Shown here piece by piece: positions 34,252 to 43,076 of a stretch of DNA of 64,000 nucleotides (position 1 is its first letter; each line of letters opens with the position of its first letter). The translations under genes and the position numbers were made by a program. Origin of the DNA: Pseudomonas libanensis (GTDB lineage: Bacteria > Pseudomonadota > Gammaproteobacteria > Pseudomonadales > Pseudomonadaceae); contig NZ_JYLH01000019.1 in NCBI RefSeq assembly GCF_001439685.1, positions 1 to 64,000 of the forward strand. Direction: 5' to 3'. The notes under the pieces were generated by a model. It worked only from the letters and a program-made list of their open reading frames with translations. It was not told the origin of the DNA and did not search any database.

Positions 34252-34660
34252 CGACACAGACCTTGATGCGTCCGGCATCCGTCAGGCGCGCCTGGAACAC
34301 GACGGGCTGGGTGGTACCGTCGATGACCATCCCGGCATCGATGGCAAATGCCAAGGCCAAAGGCTCGCTGGCGACGGGCAACAGCCTCACACGTACATTC
34401 GCCAGCCGCGGCTCGTAGGCCTGGATGAACCGTTCGATCAGCAGGCGTGACTGGGTCAAGGACTCATGCAGGCTCAGCTGCATATCATTGAAGTCAGGCA
34501 AACCATAATCTGGCAGCGCCTGGACGCTGCCTGCGCGTGTGCTGAGCATCCTGCCCAAATGTGCGGCGACGGACGCAACGGGGCACGCGTGGGTCGACGC
34601 ATCGCCGTCAAGGCGTTCGAACAGGCTGTTGTGGTGGGGCATCCCCTGGCCTCTGCTCAT
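34241..34660 (-). CDS. tssE: T6SS baseplate subunit TssE (gp25-like)
   Basis: This 139-residue protein is the gp25-like baseplate component that primes sheath assembly. The family landmarks LPDYGLPDF and the following SLTQSRLLIERFIQAYEPRL helix are present. The ATG at 34660 overlaps the tssC stop (ATGA). Confidence 0.93.
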   Translation of the reverse strand: MSRGQGMPHHNSLFERLDGDASTHACPVASVAAHLGRMLSTRAGSVQALPDYGLPDFNDMQLSLHESLTQSRLLIERFIQAYEPRLANVRVRLLPVASEPLALAFAIDAGMVIDGTTQPVVFQARLTDAGRIKVCVDDH

Positions 34661-36135
34661 GCTTTATCGAGCTTACCGACCAGGGACAAGGTGAAGTCCG
34701 CCCCCATGTACTTGAAATGCGGGCGCACGCTCAGGTTGACCCGATACCAGCCAGGCTCGCCCTCGACATCGCTGACGACGATACGCGCTGCACGCAATGG
34801 GCGCCGCCCGCGCACTTCGGCACTGGGGTTTTCCTGGTCCGCCACGTACTGGCGAATCCATTTATTGAGCTCCAGTTCCAGGTCCGTGCGCTCCTTCCAC
34901 GCACCCAATTGCTCGCGTTGCAGCACCTTGAGGTAATGGGTCAGGCGATTGACCACCATCATGTAGGGCAACTGGGTACCCAGCCGATAATTCAACTCTG
35001 CAGCCCTGCCCTCTTCACTGGTACCAAAGAACTTGGGTTTCTGCACCGAGCTGGCGGAGAAGAACGCGGCGTTATCGCTACCCTTGCGCATGGTCAGGGC
35101 GATGAAGCCTTCTTGTGCCAACTCATACTCGCGCCGGTCCGACACCAGTACCTCGGTAGGAATCTTGGTTTCTATCTCTCCCATGCTCTGGAAATGGTGC
35201 AGCGGAAGATCCTCGACGGCGCCTCCGCTTTGCGGACCGATGACATTCGGGCACCAGCGAAAACGCGCAAAGCTGTCGGTCAGGCGCGTAGCAAAGGCAT
35301 AGGCGGTATTGCCCCACAGATAGTGCTCGTGGCTGTTGACCACGTTCTCCTGATAGGTAAAGGTCTTGACCGGACACTCAAGGGGGTCGTACGGGGTGCG
35401 TAGCAGAAAGCGCGGTACGGTGAGACCGATGTAGCGGGCGTCTTCGCTCTGGCGAAAACTTTGCCACTTGGCAAACTGCGGCCCTTCGAAATGATCCCGC
35501 AGGTCTTTCAGGTCCGGCAGCCCAGTAAAGCTTTCAAGGCCAAAGAAACTCGGCCCCGCGGCAGCGATAAAGGGCGCGTGGGCCATGCTGGCGACACTGG
35601 ATGCGTATCGCATCAGCTTCACATCAGGAGCACCGGGAGAAAGAAAGTAGTCGGCAATGATCGCGCCCACCGGCTGGCCGCCGAACTGTCCGTATTCGGC
35701 ACTGTACACATGCTTGTAGAGCCCGGATTGAGTGACTTCCGAGGAGTCCTCGAAATCGTCCAGCAGGTCCTGGCGCGAGACATTCAGCAGCTCGATCTTG
35801 ATGTTTTCGCGAAAGTTCGTGCGCTCGACCAGCAACTGCAGCCCTCGCCAGGAAGCCTCCAGCGCCTGGAAGTCGGGGTGGTGCAGGATCTCATCCATTT
35901 GCTGGCTAAGCTTGGTATCGATCTCGGCAATCATCCGGTCAACCAGGCGTTTCTTCACCGGTTCTTCGCGGTTATGCGGCTTGAGCAGCTCTGCGATAAA
36001 CGCTGACACGCCGCGCTTGGCAATGCCATAGGCCTCGTCGTCAGCGCTCAGCAATGTCTGGGCAATGATGTTATCGAGGATGCTGCCGGCTTCTGGGGTC
36101 TGTACCGTTTGCAGTTCGTGTTGGATCGTGGTCAT
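34657..36135 (-). CDS. tssC: T6SS contractile sheath large subunit TssC (VipB)
   Basis: This 492-residue protein forms the contractile sheath with TssB. The N-terminal helix (SILDNIIAQTLL, residues about 18-29) resembles the segment that ClpV recognises in VipB-type sheaths, which matters because no clpV is present here. Family core segments are visible (WRGLQLLVERTNF, LRYASSVASMAHAPFI-like). It lies 15 bases after tssB. Confidence 0.96.
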   Translation of the reverse strand: MTTIQHELQTVQTPEAGSILDNIIAQTLLSADDEAYGIAKRGVSAFIAELLKPHNREEPVKKRLVDRMIAEIDTKLSQQMDEILHHPDFQALEASWRGLQLLVERTNFRENIKIELLNVSRQDLLDDFEDSSEVTQSGLYKHVYSAEYGQFGGQPVGAIIADYFLSPGAPDVKLMRYASSVASMAHAPFIAAAGPSFFGLESFTGLPDLKDLRDHFEGPQFAKWQSFRQSEDARYIGLTVPRFLLRTPYDPLECPVKTFTYQENVVNSHEHYLWGNTAYAFATRLTDSFARFRWCPNVIGPQSGGAVEDLPLHHFQSMGEIETKIPTEVLVSDRREYELAQEGFIALTMRKGSDNAAFFSASSVQKPKFFGTSEEGRAAELNYRLGTQLPYMMVVNRLTHYLKVLQREQLGAWKERTDLELELNKWIRQYVADQENPSAEVRGRRPLRAARIVVSDVEGEPGWYRVNLSVRPHFKYMGADFTLSLVGKLDKA

Positions 36136-36150
36136 GCTCTCAGTGTCCTT

Positions 36151-36660
36151 TTACTGAATATGTTCGGCGTGAGGACTGGGTAACCCCAGCTCGGCCAGGA
36201 CCCGGGCGCGGCAATCGCCGTTGGCCAAGGCCTGTTCAATGGCTTTGCGAAAGTTCGGCGTGTTGCCCAGCGGGCCCTTGAGGGCCACCAGTGCTTCACG
36301 CAACGCCATCAGTTTTTGCAACTCGGGGATCTGCTCGACCAGGTTCGCGGGATTGAAGTCCTTCATCGCGTTGATCCGAACCTGGATCGCCAACTCCTCC
36401 ACGCTGGCTTGCTCCTGGAGGCGATTGGGCACGCTCAGCGTCAAGCCGAGCGCTTGTTTGGCCAGCACGTCGTCGAAGGTGTGCTTGTCGATGCCAATGG
36501 GCTTGCGATCCTCGAGCTTGCGCAGGTCTTCGCGCCGAGTGAAATCACCCAGCACCAGCAACTTCAACGGCAGTTCAACATCCTCTTGTGCGCCGCCGAT
36601 GGCCGGTTTGAAGGTGATATTGATCCGTTCCTTGGGGGCTACCGAACCGTCTTTGGCCAT
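36151..36660 (-). CDS. tssB: T6SS contractile sheath small subunit TssB (VipA)
   Basis: This 169-residue protein pairs with TssC to build the sheath. Signature segments are INITFKPAIGGAQEDVELPLKLLVLGDF (positions about 13-40), RKPIGIDKHTFDDVL, and the coiled C-terminal helix around GNTPNFRKAIEQAL. It is 24 bases after tssA. Confidence 0.96.
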   Translation of the reverse strand: MAKDGSVAPKERINITFKPAIGGAQEDVELPLKLLVLGDFTRREDLRKLEDRKPIGIDKHTFDDVLAKQALGLTLSVPNRLQEQASVEELAIQVRINAMKDFNPANLVEQIPELQKLMALREALVALKGPLGNTPNFRKAIEQALANGDCRARVLAELGLPSPHAEHIQ

Positions 36661-36684
36661 GGTGCTACTCCTTTTGATAGGGCT

Positions 36685-38235
36685 TTATTCAAGTACTGCT
36701 TCGAGATCGAGTTGGCATAACCGTCGATGGAGAGACTCCTTGCACTCGCGTATGCCGTGGCCTTGTGGCAACAGGTCATAACATCGGTACAGGCGCTGGC
36801 CCACTTGCACGGCCAGTTCCGGCTCCCAGCGCTCCAGGCCGTTACGCTGCAATTGCTCCTGCAGTTGCTCCAGCTGGACCCTGGCCAGGTCGTGCTTGCC
36901 CGCTTTCGCACACAACCTGGCCAGTGCCAGGCGCCAGTGAAAACGCGCCCGCTCGCCGGGCGCGGCGTGCAAGCCCTGCTTGAGCACTGCGACCGCAGCC
37001 TTGAGCCCCTTCTTTCGCAGGCAAGGCAGCACCGCTTCCAACGCGACCTCCCAGGGTTCGCAGGGGGTGTCTGCCACGACGACCAAAGACTCGCTCCGTT
37101 GCAAATGAGGCCTGACATGGAGCGCAATCCACTCACAGGTGGCAGGGTCGGCAAAGGGTGCGCCATCGTCGAACCGGTACTCCGGCAGGTCCGGCAGGCG
37201 TTGCAGCAGCAGCGCGAAATGCATTTGCAGCTCGGTCATGGCCAGGTCTGCGTGCAAGGCCTCAAGGCATTCCCAGGCCATGCGTAAACCGTCGAACCAG
37301 AACATTGCGCCCGTCAGGCTGGCTTCAAGCTCAAGCAACAGCTCGGCATATTGGCCTTGGCCCAGGCGTTCCTGGTAGCGTTTGAGCTTGTCGGCGGCCA
37401 GTGGACGCAGCGCCGTGACCCGTTCACCGTCGGCATCGGGGTAATGGATAAGCGTCATCCACGCCAAGGTCCGGCCCAGGCGCAAGGCACGCGGATCCCT
37501 GGTGTCCTGGCGCAACCACCAGGCACACAAAGGGCGGGCCTGCTCCTGCAATGAACGCAGCAGCCTGTGCGCGTCCTTTTCGTTGTCAATGGGTTGCCCG
37601 GGTTGGGGCAATTGGGTGGTTGCCGGCTTGACGGGAGCGATGCCCACGACGACCTCAGGTTTGGCACCCTCTTGTTCGGTGCGGGCCAGGCGTTCCGACA
37701 GTTGCCTGCGGACCGGCAACAACTGGGGCGCCTCATTGCCAAGCTTTTGACCCCACAGCTGATCAAGCCGCACGAGGTGCTCAAGCAGGGCCTGGAACAC
37801 AGGCAACTGCCCGGCAACACAGAGGTTCTGCGCGAACAGTGGCTCAATGCGCAACACCAGCCAACCCAATGCGGCCACGCGTGTACGCAACTTGCTGGGG
37901 TAGACCTGTGCCCAATGACGCTCACAAAGATCGCGCAGCAACCCGAGACCGGCCAGTAACCCAGTGAATGAATGACATTGATACAGAGCCCAGGCCAACC
38001 AGACAGCAACCCGCAGATCCTTGGAATGCCCGCGCAATAGAGACTCGCTTAGCTGGCAGACCTTCTGCCAGTCCGGTGGCCCTTCCGTATGAATCGACCG
38101 GGTCTTGCCCAGCTCGTCCTCGAGGGCTTCAAACTCCCCGGAGAAACGCATGTCGCTGCCGGCAAAACTTTCAGGACGACAAGGTACTGTTGCAACTTCC
38201 TGATAATAATCGAACAGCCTTTCTGAATATTCCAT
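36685..38235 (-). CDS. tssA: T6SS assembly protein TssA (ImpA_N with VasJ-type C-terminus)
   Basis: This 516-residue protein contains the ImpA_N domain in its first 140 residues and a C-terminal alpha-helical repeat domain of the VasJ/TssA2 type (RARFHWRLALARLCAKAGKHDLA). TssA coordinates baseplate and tail-tube growth. The start is uncertain: the ATG at 38235 (beginning MEYSERLFDYY) fits the family best but only GGTG is upstream; the frame is open to 38283. It heads the operon and is divergent from hcp. Confidence 0.88.
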   Translation of the reverse strand: MEYSERLFDYYQEVATVPCRPESFAGSDMRFSGEFEALEDELGKTRSIHTEGPPDWQKVCQLSESLLRGHSKDLRVAVWLAWALYQCHSFTGLLAGLGLLRDLCERHWAQVYPSKLRTRVAALGWLVLRIEPLFAQNLCVAGQLPVFQALLEHLVRLDQLWGQKLGNEAPQLLPVRRQLSERLARTEQEGAKPEVVVGIAPVKPATTQLPQPGQPIDNEKDAHRLLRSLQEQARPLCAWWLRQDTRDPRALRLGRTLAWMTLIHYPDADGERVTALRPLAADKLKRYQERLGQGQYAELLLELEASLTGAMFWFDGLRMAWECLEALHADLAMTELQMHFALLLQRLPDLPEYRFDDGAPFADPATCEWIALHVRPHLQRSESLVVVADTPCEPWEVALEAVLPCLRKKGLKAAVAVLKQGLHAAPGERARFHWRLALARLCAKAGKHDLARVQLEQLQEQLQRNGLERWEPELAVQVGQRLYRCYDLLPQGHGIRECKESLHRRLCQLDLEAVLE

Positions 38236-38420
38236 TTTGTCGAACACATCACCTTCCAGGGCAAGACAAGTAATTTTTAACATTATTAAAAATATATAAG
38301 GGCGACTTTAACCTTCATCGAAGTCACCGAAGCGTGTGAACTTTAGTCATGAAAAAAGCGATCAGCAAGCGACTGAATGCTACTTAAGAATAGTCCTACG
38401 CCCGCTATAAAACAGCGGAC

Positions 38421-38521
38421 TGCGCAGTTAGTTGCGCAGTGCAGCCGAGGAAAACCTGCTCGCCCCCTGGACTTACTGGTCCATTGGCGCGAGCAAATAA
38501 CTGCGCACTCCTGCGCAACTA
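38421..38521. repeat. nested inverted repeat with four TGCGCA palindromes
   Basis: TGCGCA occurs at 38421, 38433, 38502 and 38512, as two close pairs. TAGTTGCGCAG (38429-38439) is the exact complement of CTGCGCAACTA (38511-38521). Inside it TGCTCGC (38457-38463) pairs with GCGAGCA (38489-38495), and TGGAC (38468-38472) with GTCCA (38479-38483). The result could be a long stem in RNA or clustered operator sites. Confidence 0.55.
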
Positions 38522-38614
38522 CCTTCACAAATAAACCTATCACTTGCGGATAACTTCCCGAGCGGGTCACTTATTATTATTGCAGCCTGCGGTTTCATTG
38601 AGCCTCACACTTTC

Positions 38615-38630
38615 AGGCACGCTTCTTGTA
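38615..38630 (+). promoter_or_regulatory. candidate sigma-54 (-24/-12) promoter of hcp
   Basis: AGGCACG-CTTC-TTGTA has the -24 GG at 38616-38617 and the -12 G at 38628, with exactly 10 bases between, but GT instead of the canonical GC at -12. It lies about 77 bases upstream of the hcp start. The cluster encodes its own sigma-54 activator (Sfa), which makes the element more credible. Confidence 0.45.
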
Positions 38631-38706
38631 CTTGTAATAGGGCAGCTGCCGATTCGGCAACTTGACCGTTCGGCAGTACCTACTCAACCAGGCAAGGAAA
38701 CCAATC

Positions 38707-39222
38707 ATGCCAACACCCGCGTACCTCTCCATTACCGGCGTCAAACAAGGTTTGATCACGGCAGGTACATTCACCCAGGACTCGGTAGGCAACATTTATC
38801 AGGAAGGTCACGAGGACCAGATACTGGTACAGGCATTCGCCCACCAAGTGATCATTCCACGCGACCCGCAATCGGGCCAGCCAACCGGCCAACGCGTGCA
38901 TAAACCCATGATGATCAGCAAGGTCTTCGACAAATCATCACCGTTGCTGTTCAGCGCGCTGACCACCGGTGAAGAAGTGTCATGCCGCCTGGAATGGCTG
39001 CGCACCTCTTCGGCCGGTACCCAGGAGCACTACTTCACCATTGAACTGGAAGGCGCGACCATCGTGGACATCCAGTCGCGTATGCCCAGTTGCCAGGACC
39101 CGGACAACGCCCATTTCACCCATCTGGAGGAGGTGTATTTCACCTATCGCAAGATCACCTGGACCCACGAAGTGGCTGGTACGTCGGGCTCGGACGACTG
39201 GCGTAGCCCGGTAGCCGGCTAA
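38707..39222 (+). CDS. hcp: T6SS tube protein Hcp (TssD)
   Basis: This 171-residue protein is the Hcp tail-tube subunit: the N-terminus PAYLSITGVKQGLITAG, the RVHKPMMISKVFDKSSPLLFSAL core and the C-terminal YRKITWTHE are family hallmarks. AAGGAA precedes the ATG at 38707. It is transcribed away from tssA. No vgrG or effector gene follows; an aldo/keto reductase on the opposite strand comes next, so the spike and effectors must be encoded elsewhere. Confidence 0.95.
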   Translation: MPTPAYLSITGVKQGLITAGTFTQDSVGNIYQEGHEDQILVQAFAHQVIIPRDPQSGQPTGQRVHKPMMISKVFDKSSPLLFSALTTGEEVSCRLEWLRTSSAGTQEHYFTIELEGATIVDIQSRMPSCQDPDNAHFTHLEEVYFTYRKITWTHEVAGTSGSDDWRSPVAG

Positions 39223-39266
39223 CGGCGCTTGAAACAGGAACGCTGCCAGGGACGGCGCCGTTCCTG
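39221..39266 (+). terminator. possible hairpin terminator after hcp
   Basis: Two alternative stems overlap: AACGGCGC/GCGCCGTT (39221-39228, 39255-39262) and CAGGAACG/CGTTCCTG (39235-39242, 39259-39266). No T-run follows. It lies immediately after hcp and between convergent genes. Confidence 0.35.
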
Positions 39267-39274
39267 CTGACGAC

Positions 39275-40096
39275 CTAGACCATCGCCAGCGGGTGCTTAC
39301 GCTTGGGCGCGCCAAACACACGATCAATCGCGTCAAGGTCATGCTCATCCAGCACCAGGGCGGCCGCCCTGGCATTGAGTCGTATGTGTTCGGGGTTGAC
39401 CGCCTTGGGGATAGCGATCACGCCGTCCTGGCGCAGGACCCAGGCCAGGCACACCTGGGCCGGTGTCACCTCATGGCGAAGGGCGATCTGCTTGAGGGTC
39501 GGGCTCGACAGCAGTTCACCGCCCTGGGCGATCGGACAGTAAGCCATCAGTGGCAGATGGTGCTGTTGCCACCATGGCAGCAGGTCGAATTCGATCCCGC
39601 GTTCTTCGATGTTATAGAGCACCTGGTTGGTCGCACACGCCGGGGATGCGAGCTCCTGCAGGTCCGCTACATCGAAGTTGGATACCCCCCACCGGCCGAT
39701 CTTGCCCGCCTCGCGCAAACGTTCGAAGGCTTCGACGGTTTCTTCCAGTGGGTACTGGCCGCGCCAGTGCAGCAGGTACAGGTCAATGTAATCGGTGCCC
39801 AGGCGCTGAAGGCTGGCTTCACAGGCGCGAGGCACGCCGTTGCGGCTGGCGTTATGGGGGTAGACCTTGCTGACCAGGAACACCTGGTCGCGCTTGCCGC
39901 GAATGGCCTCGCCGACCACCTCTTCGGCGCCGCCTTCGCCATACATCTCGGCGGTATCGATGAGGGTCAGGCCCTCGTCCATACCCAGTTGCAGCGCGGC
40001 GACTTCGGCGCGGCGCCGGCTCGGGTCTTCGCCCATGCGCCAGGTCCCCTGGCCGATGACAGGGACGGGAACGCCGGCCAGATCAATGGTACGCAT
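39275..40096 (-). CDS. aldo/keto reductase
   Basis: This 273-residue TIM-barrel oxidoreductase has the AKR catalytic tetrad in place: Asp and Tyr in LIDTAEMYGEGGAEE, Lys in FLVSKVYP, and His in LYLLHWRG. The C-terminal cofactor segment (IPKAVNPEHIRLN) is also recognisable. It should reduce aldehydes or ketones with NADPH; the substrate cannot be read. AGGAGG gives a strong start at 40096. It converges on hcp and seems unrelated to the T6SS. Confidence 0.9.
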   Translation of the reverse strand: MRTIDLAGVPVPVIGQGTWRMGEDPSRRRAEVAALQLGMDEGLTLIDTAEMYGEGGAEEVVGEAIRGKRDQVFLVSKVYPHNASRNGVPRACEASLQRLGTDYIDLYLLHWRGQYPLEETVEAFERLREAGKIGRWGVSNFDVADLQELASPACATNQVLYNIEERGIEFDLLPWWQQHHLPLMAYCPIAQGGELLSSPTLKQIALRHEVTPAQVCLAWVLRQDGVIAIPKAVNPEHIRLNARAAALVLDEHDLDAIDRVFGAPKRKHPLAMV

Positions 40097-40202
40097 GACA
40101 ACCTCCTGGTGAATTCGCGGATTAACAGTGTGGCACTGAGCGGACAAAAGGGTTCAATCCCAGTATGGTTGCCCTCTCGCCAGTCGCCAGGAATCACCCG
40201 CA

Positions 40203-40697
40203 ATGCTGTTTGTCGTCATGCTCGGGGGCAAGCACCCACGGGCCAAAATCGAGGTGCACGATGTGGTGTTTGCAGTGGCAGACACCTTGCAGGCCATCTA
40301 CCCGCAACTGCGCGATGCCTGGTTCGGCAGCCCCAAGGGCGTGCACATCGATTCATGGATGGCGGTGGATGGCGTCGACGGCTGGAAGGTCGAACTCAGC
40401 CCACTGGCGCCCCACGGCGATGCCCATCACCTGTACTTCATCAACCTCGGCGGCTACGAGGCCAGGCGCTTCGGAGAAGATCATCATTACTTGCTGGTGG
40501 TCGCCCGTAACAAACGCGAAGCGATAAGCATGGGCAAACGGCAGATGTTGCGCCAATGGTCCCAGGCCCACACCGACGCGGTCATGGATATCGACGATTG
40601 CCTGCCGATCGACCTGGTGGACGGGCGTTATGTCCATCTCGTACAAGGCCCGCACGCCCCCATCGTCCAGCGCAACGACTACATCGTGTTGCCCTGA
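40203..40697 (+). CDS. DUF1543-family protein
   Basis: This 164-residue protein matches the DUF1543 pattern, with two repeats of a small alpha/beta unit: MLFVVMLGGKHPRAKIEVHD at the start and LYFINLGGYEARRFGEDHHYLLVVA in the middle. The C-terminal half is QRNDYIVLP-terminated, as in relatives. The function is unknown. It stands alone between the reductase and the parvulin gene. There is no clear ribosome site, but the ATG at 40203 is supported by the conserved N-terminus. Confidence 0.75.
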   Translation: MLFVVMLGGKHPRAKIEVHDVVFAVADTLQAIYPQLRDAWFGSPKGVHIDSWMAVDGVDGWKVELSPLAPHGDAHHLYFINLGGYEARRFGEDHHYLLVVARNKREAISMGKRQMLRQWSQAHTDAVMDIDDCLPIDLVDGRYVHLVQGPHAPIVQRNDYIVLP

Positions 40698-40805
40698 ACC
40701 CTGGAACGTGTTCGGAGCCACTCAAGCAAGTGATGGGAACTTTGCCAGGAAATAACCGACTGAATCCGGTAGGCTCACCGTTTTTTACTCTAGGAGTTAT
40801 TCCCC

Positions 40806-41087
40806 ATGGCCAAAGCCACCGCCCGCCACATTCTCGTTGCCACTGAAGACAAGTGCAATGAACTCAAGACCCAGATCGAAGGCGGCGCTGATTTCGCAGA
40901 AATCGCCAAAGCCAATTCCAGCTGCCCATCCAGCCGCCAAGGTGGTGACCTGGGTTCCTTCGGCCCGGGCCAAATGGTCAAGGAATTCGACACCGTAGTC
41001 TTCAGCGCGCCGGTCAACACCGTGCAAGGTCCAGTGAAAACCCAGTTCGGTTATCACCTGCTGGAAGTTACCAGCCGCCAGGATTGA
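40806..41087 (+). CDS. ppiC: parvulin-type peptidyl-prolyl isomerase (PpiC)
   Basis: This 93-residue cytoplasmic single-domain parvulin matches E. coli PpiC in length. Diagnostic residues are ARHILV, the CPSSRQGGDLGSFGPGQMV loop and the C-terminal TQFGYHLL histidine. It has no signal peptide. A paralogue with about half its residues identical is at 55357. A long hairpin 24 bases downstream probably ends the transcript. Confidence 0.93.
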   Translation: MAKATARHILVATEDKCNELKTQIEGGADFAEIAKANSSCPSSRQGGDLGSFGPGQMVKEFDTVVFSAPVNTVQGPVKTQFGYHLLEVTSRQD

Positions 41088-41110
41088 TTCAATCCGCGCT
41101 GATGCTATAA

Positions 41111-41140
41111 ACAACGGCCCACCCTTTGGTGGGCCGTTGT
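41111..41140 (+). terminator. 13-base-pair hairpin after ppiC
   Basis: A perfect 13-base stem (41111-41123 with 41128-41140, loop CTTT) follows the ppiC stop. It is not followed by a T-run, so it may be a transcript-end stabiliser or a weak terminator. Confidence 0.55.
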
Positions 41141-41216
41141 GCATCTGATGACTGGCGATGCCCAGGCCGTTAGCGTACAAATCCTTATTCTTCTTCACCC
41201 GGCGTTCAAGGCTGTT

Positions 41217-43076
41217 ATGCGATTGGCTTTTTCATCTCTGCTCTCTTCTACTTTGGCCCTGCTGTTGGCCAGCACTGCGGTGATCGCGGCCCCGCAAACC
41301 TACCTGACGGTCTACGGCGAGCCGGCGAAATACGCTGCCGGTTTCAACCATTTCGACTATGCCAACCCCGATGCGCCCAAGGGCGGCAGCCTGCGGCGTT
41401 CGGCGCTGGAGGTCGGGCGGTTCGACCATGTGTTGCCGTATATCGACAAAGGCATCGGCGTGTCCCAGGTCGACGGCTGGGTGTATGCGCCCCTGGCCCT
41501 GCGCTCGCTGGATGAGCCCTACACCGTCTACGGCCTGGTGGCAGAAAAAATGGAGCGTGCCGACGACGGCCTGTCGTTGCGCTTTTACCTGAACCCCAAG
41601 GCACGTTTTGCCGATGGCACGCCGATTACCGCCGAAGACGTGCGCTACAGCTTTGATCTGCTGATGACCCAGGGCAGCCTGCGCTTTCGCACGTTGTTCG
41701 CCGACGTCAAGCAGGTTGAAGTCGAAGGCGAGCGCCAGGTGCGCTTCGATTTTTCCAGCAGTGAAAACCGCACCCTGCCCCTGGATATCGCCACGTTGCC
41801 GGTGTTTCCCATGCACTGGTGGAAGACCCGCGATTTTGCCAACGGTGGCGGCTACGAAGCCCCACTGGGCAGCGGCCCGTACAAGGTGAGCAAGATCGAT
41901 TCCGGCAGCACCATCACCTTTACTCGTGATCCCGACTGGTGGGGCAAGGACTTGCCGGTCAGCCGTGGCCTGTACAATTTCGATCACCTGAGCCTGGAAT
42001 ACTTCGGCGACACCGAGGTGGCGCGCCAGGTGCTGCGCGGCGGCGCCTACGATTTCAACCGTGAGTTTTCCGCCACCGGTTACTCCATCGGCTACAACGG
42101 TCCGGCGCTGGACGATGGCCGCCTGCAACGTGCGCACCTGGCCAAGGACATGCCGCAACCGGCCCAGGGCTATGTGTTCAACGTGCAAAAACCGATATTC
42201 AAGGATCGCCGTGTGCGCCAGGCCCTGGCGATGCTGTGGGATTTCGAATGGGCCAACCGGCAGATGATGCGCAACCTGTACATCCGTCAGCAGAGCTACT
42301 TTTCCAACAGCCCCTTGGCGGCCACCCAATTGCCGACCCAGGAAGAACTGGCGATCCTCGAGCCATTGCGCGGGCAGATCCCCGACGAGGTGTTCACCCA
42401 GGTGTTCAAGGCCCCGGTCACCGACGGCAGCGGCATGATCCGCGATAAACAATTGCAAGCCCTGGCCCTGCTGGAAGAGGCCGGCTGGAAACCGCTTGGC
42501 GATAAGCTCGTCAATGCCGAGGGCGAACCGCTGGAGTTCACTTTCCTCAATGTCCAGAACGGCCTTGAGCGCCTGTTGCTGCCTTACAAGCGCAACCTGG
42601 CGCAGATCGGCATCACCCTCAATATCCGCCGCATCGACTCCTCGCAATACGTCAACCGCCTGATGGCCCGGGACTACGACATGATCGTCACCGGTTTTCC
42701 GGTCACCACTTCGCCGGGCATGGAGCTGTACAACTACTTCGGTTCCGCCGCCGCATTCGATTCGGGCGCCAACAACTACATCGTGCTCAAGGACCCCGCC
42801 GTCGATACGCTGATCAATGGTCTGGTCAAGGCCAATACCCAGGCGCAGATGCTCACCTACGCCCATGCCCTGGACCGCGTGCTGCAATGGAATTACCTAT
42901 GGATCCCCAACTACTACCCGCCTGGCACCTCCGCCGCGTGGTGGAACCGTTTCGGCCGCCCGGCCATCGAGGCGAAGAACGACGAAGCCCTGGAAACCTG
43001 GTGGGAGGTCAGCCCCACCCCGCTGACCAATGAGCAAATGCAAGCCGAGTTGAAAAAACGTGGAGGGGCCCGCTGA
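41217..43076 (+). CDS. yejA: periplasmic peptide-binding protein YejA-like
   Basis: This 619-residue SBP_bac_5 protein has a signal peptide (FSSLLSSTLALLLASTAVIAA) and the YejA N-terminus with GGSLRRSALE and FNHFDYANPDAPKGG. It is close to the E. coli YejA length (604). The operon yejABEF imports oligopeptides and, in E. coli, microcin C. I chose the ATG at 41217, with AAGG just upstream; earlier in-frame starts precede the signal peptide without need. Confidence 0.93.
   Translation: MRLAFSSLLSSTLALLLASTAVIAAPQTYLTVYGEPAKYAAGFNHFDYANPDAPKGGSLRRSALEVGRFDHVLPYIDKGIGVSQVDGWVYAPLALRSLDEPYTVYGLVAEKMERADDGLSLRFYLNPKARFADGTPITAEDVRYSFDLLMTQGSLRFRTLFADVKQVEVEGERQVRFDFSSSENRTLPLDIATLPVFPMHWWKTRDFANGGGYEAPLGSGPYKVSKIDSGSTITFTRDPDWWGKDLPVSRGLYNFDHLSLEYFGDTEVARQVLRGGAYDFNREFSATGYSIGYNGPALDDGRLQRAHLAKDMPQPAQGYVFNVQKPIFKDRRVRQALAMLWDFEWANRQMMRNLYIRQQSYFSNSPLAATQLPTQEELAILEPLRGQIPDEVFTQVFKAPVTDGSGMIRDKQLQALALLEEAGWKPLGDKLVNAEGEPLEFTFLNVQNGLERLLLPYKRNLAQIGITLNIRRIDSSQYVNRLMARDYDMIVTGFPVTTSPGMELYNYFGSAAAFDSGANNYIVLKDPAVDTLINGLVKANTQAQMLTYAHALDRVLQWNYLWIPNYYPPGTSAAWWNRFGRPAIEAKNDEALETWWEVSPTPLTNEQMQAELKKRGGAR

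Larger units (their letters stand above)
38236..38706. other. tssA-hcp divergent intergenic region
   Basis: This 471-base region must contain the promoters for both T6SS transcripts. It holds a multi-arm inverted repeat (38421-38521) and a -24/-12-like element before hcp (38615-38630). No credible gene is present; short frames here lack ribosome sites. The stretch near tssA (38280-38330) is AT-rich. Confidence 0.6.

Noticed and set aside
38421..38521. integron attC site
   Set aside because: Inverted arms resemble one superficially, but the RYYYAAC/GTTRRRY core sites are not present and no cassette or integrase is near.
38343..38570. 75-codon minus-strand frame in the tssA-hcp gap
   Set aside because: It has no ribosome site, spans the inverted-repeat structure, and its composition is not protein-like.
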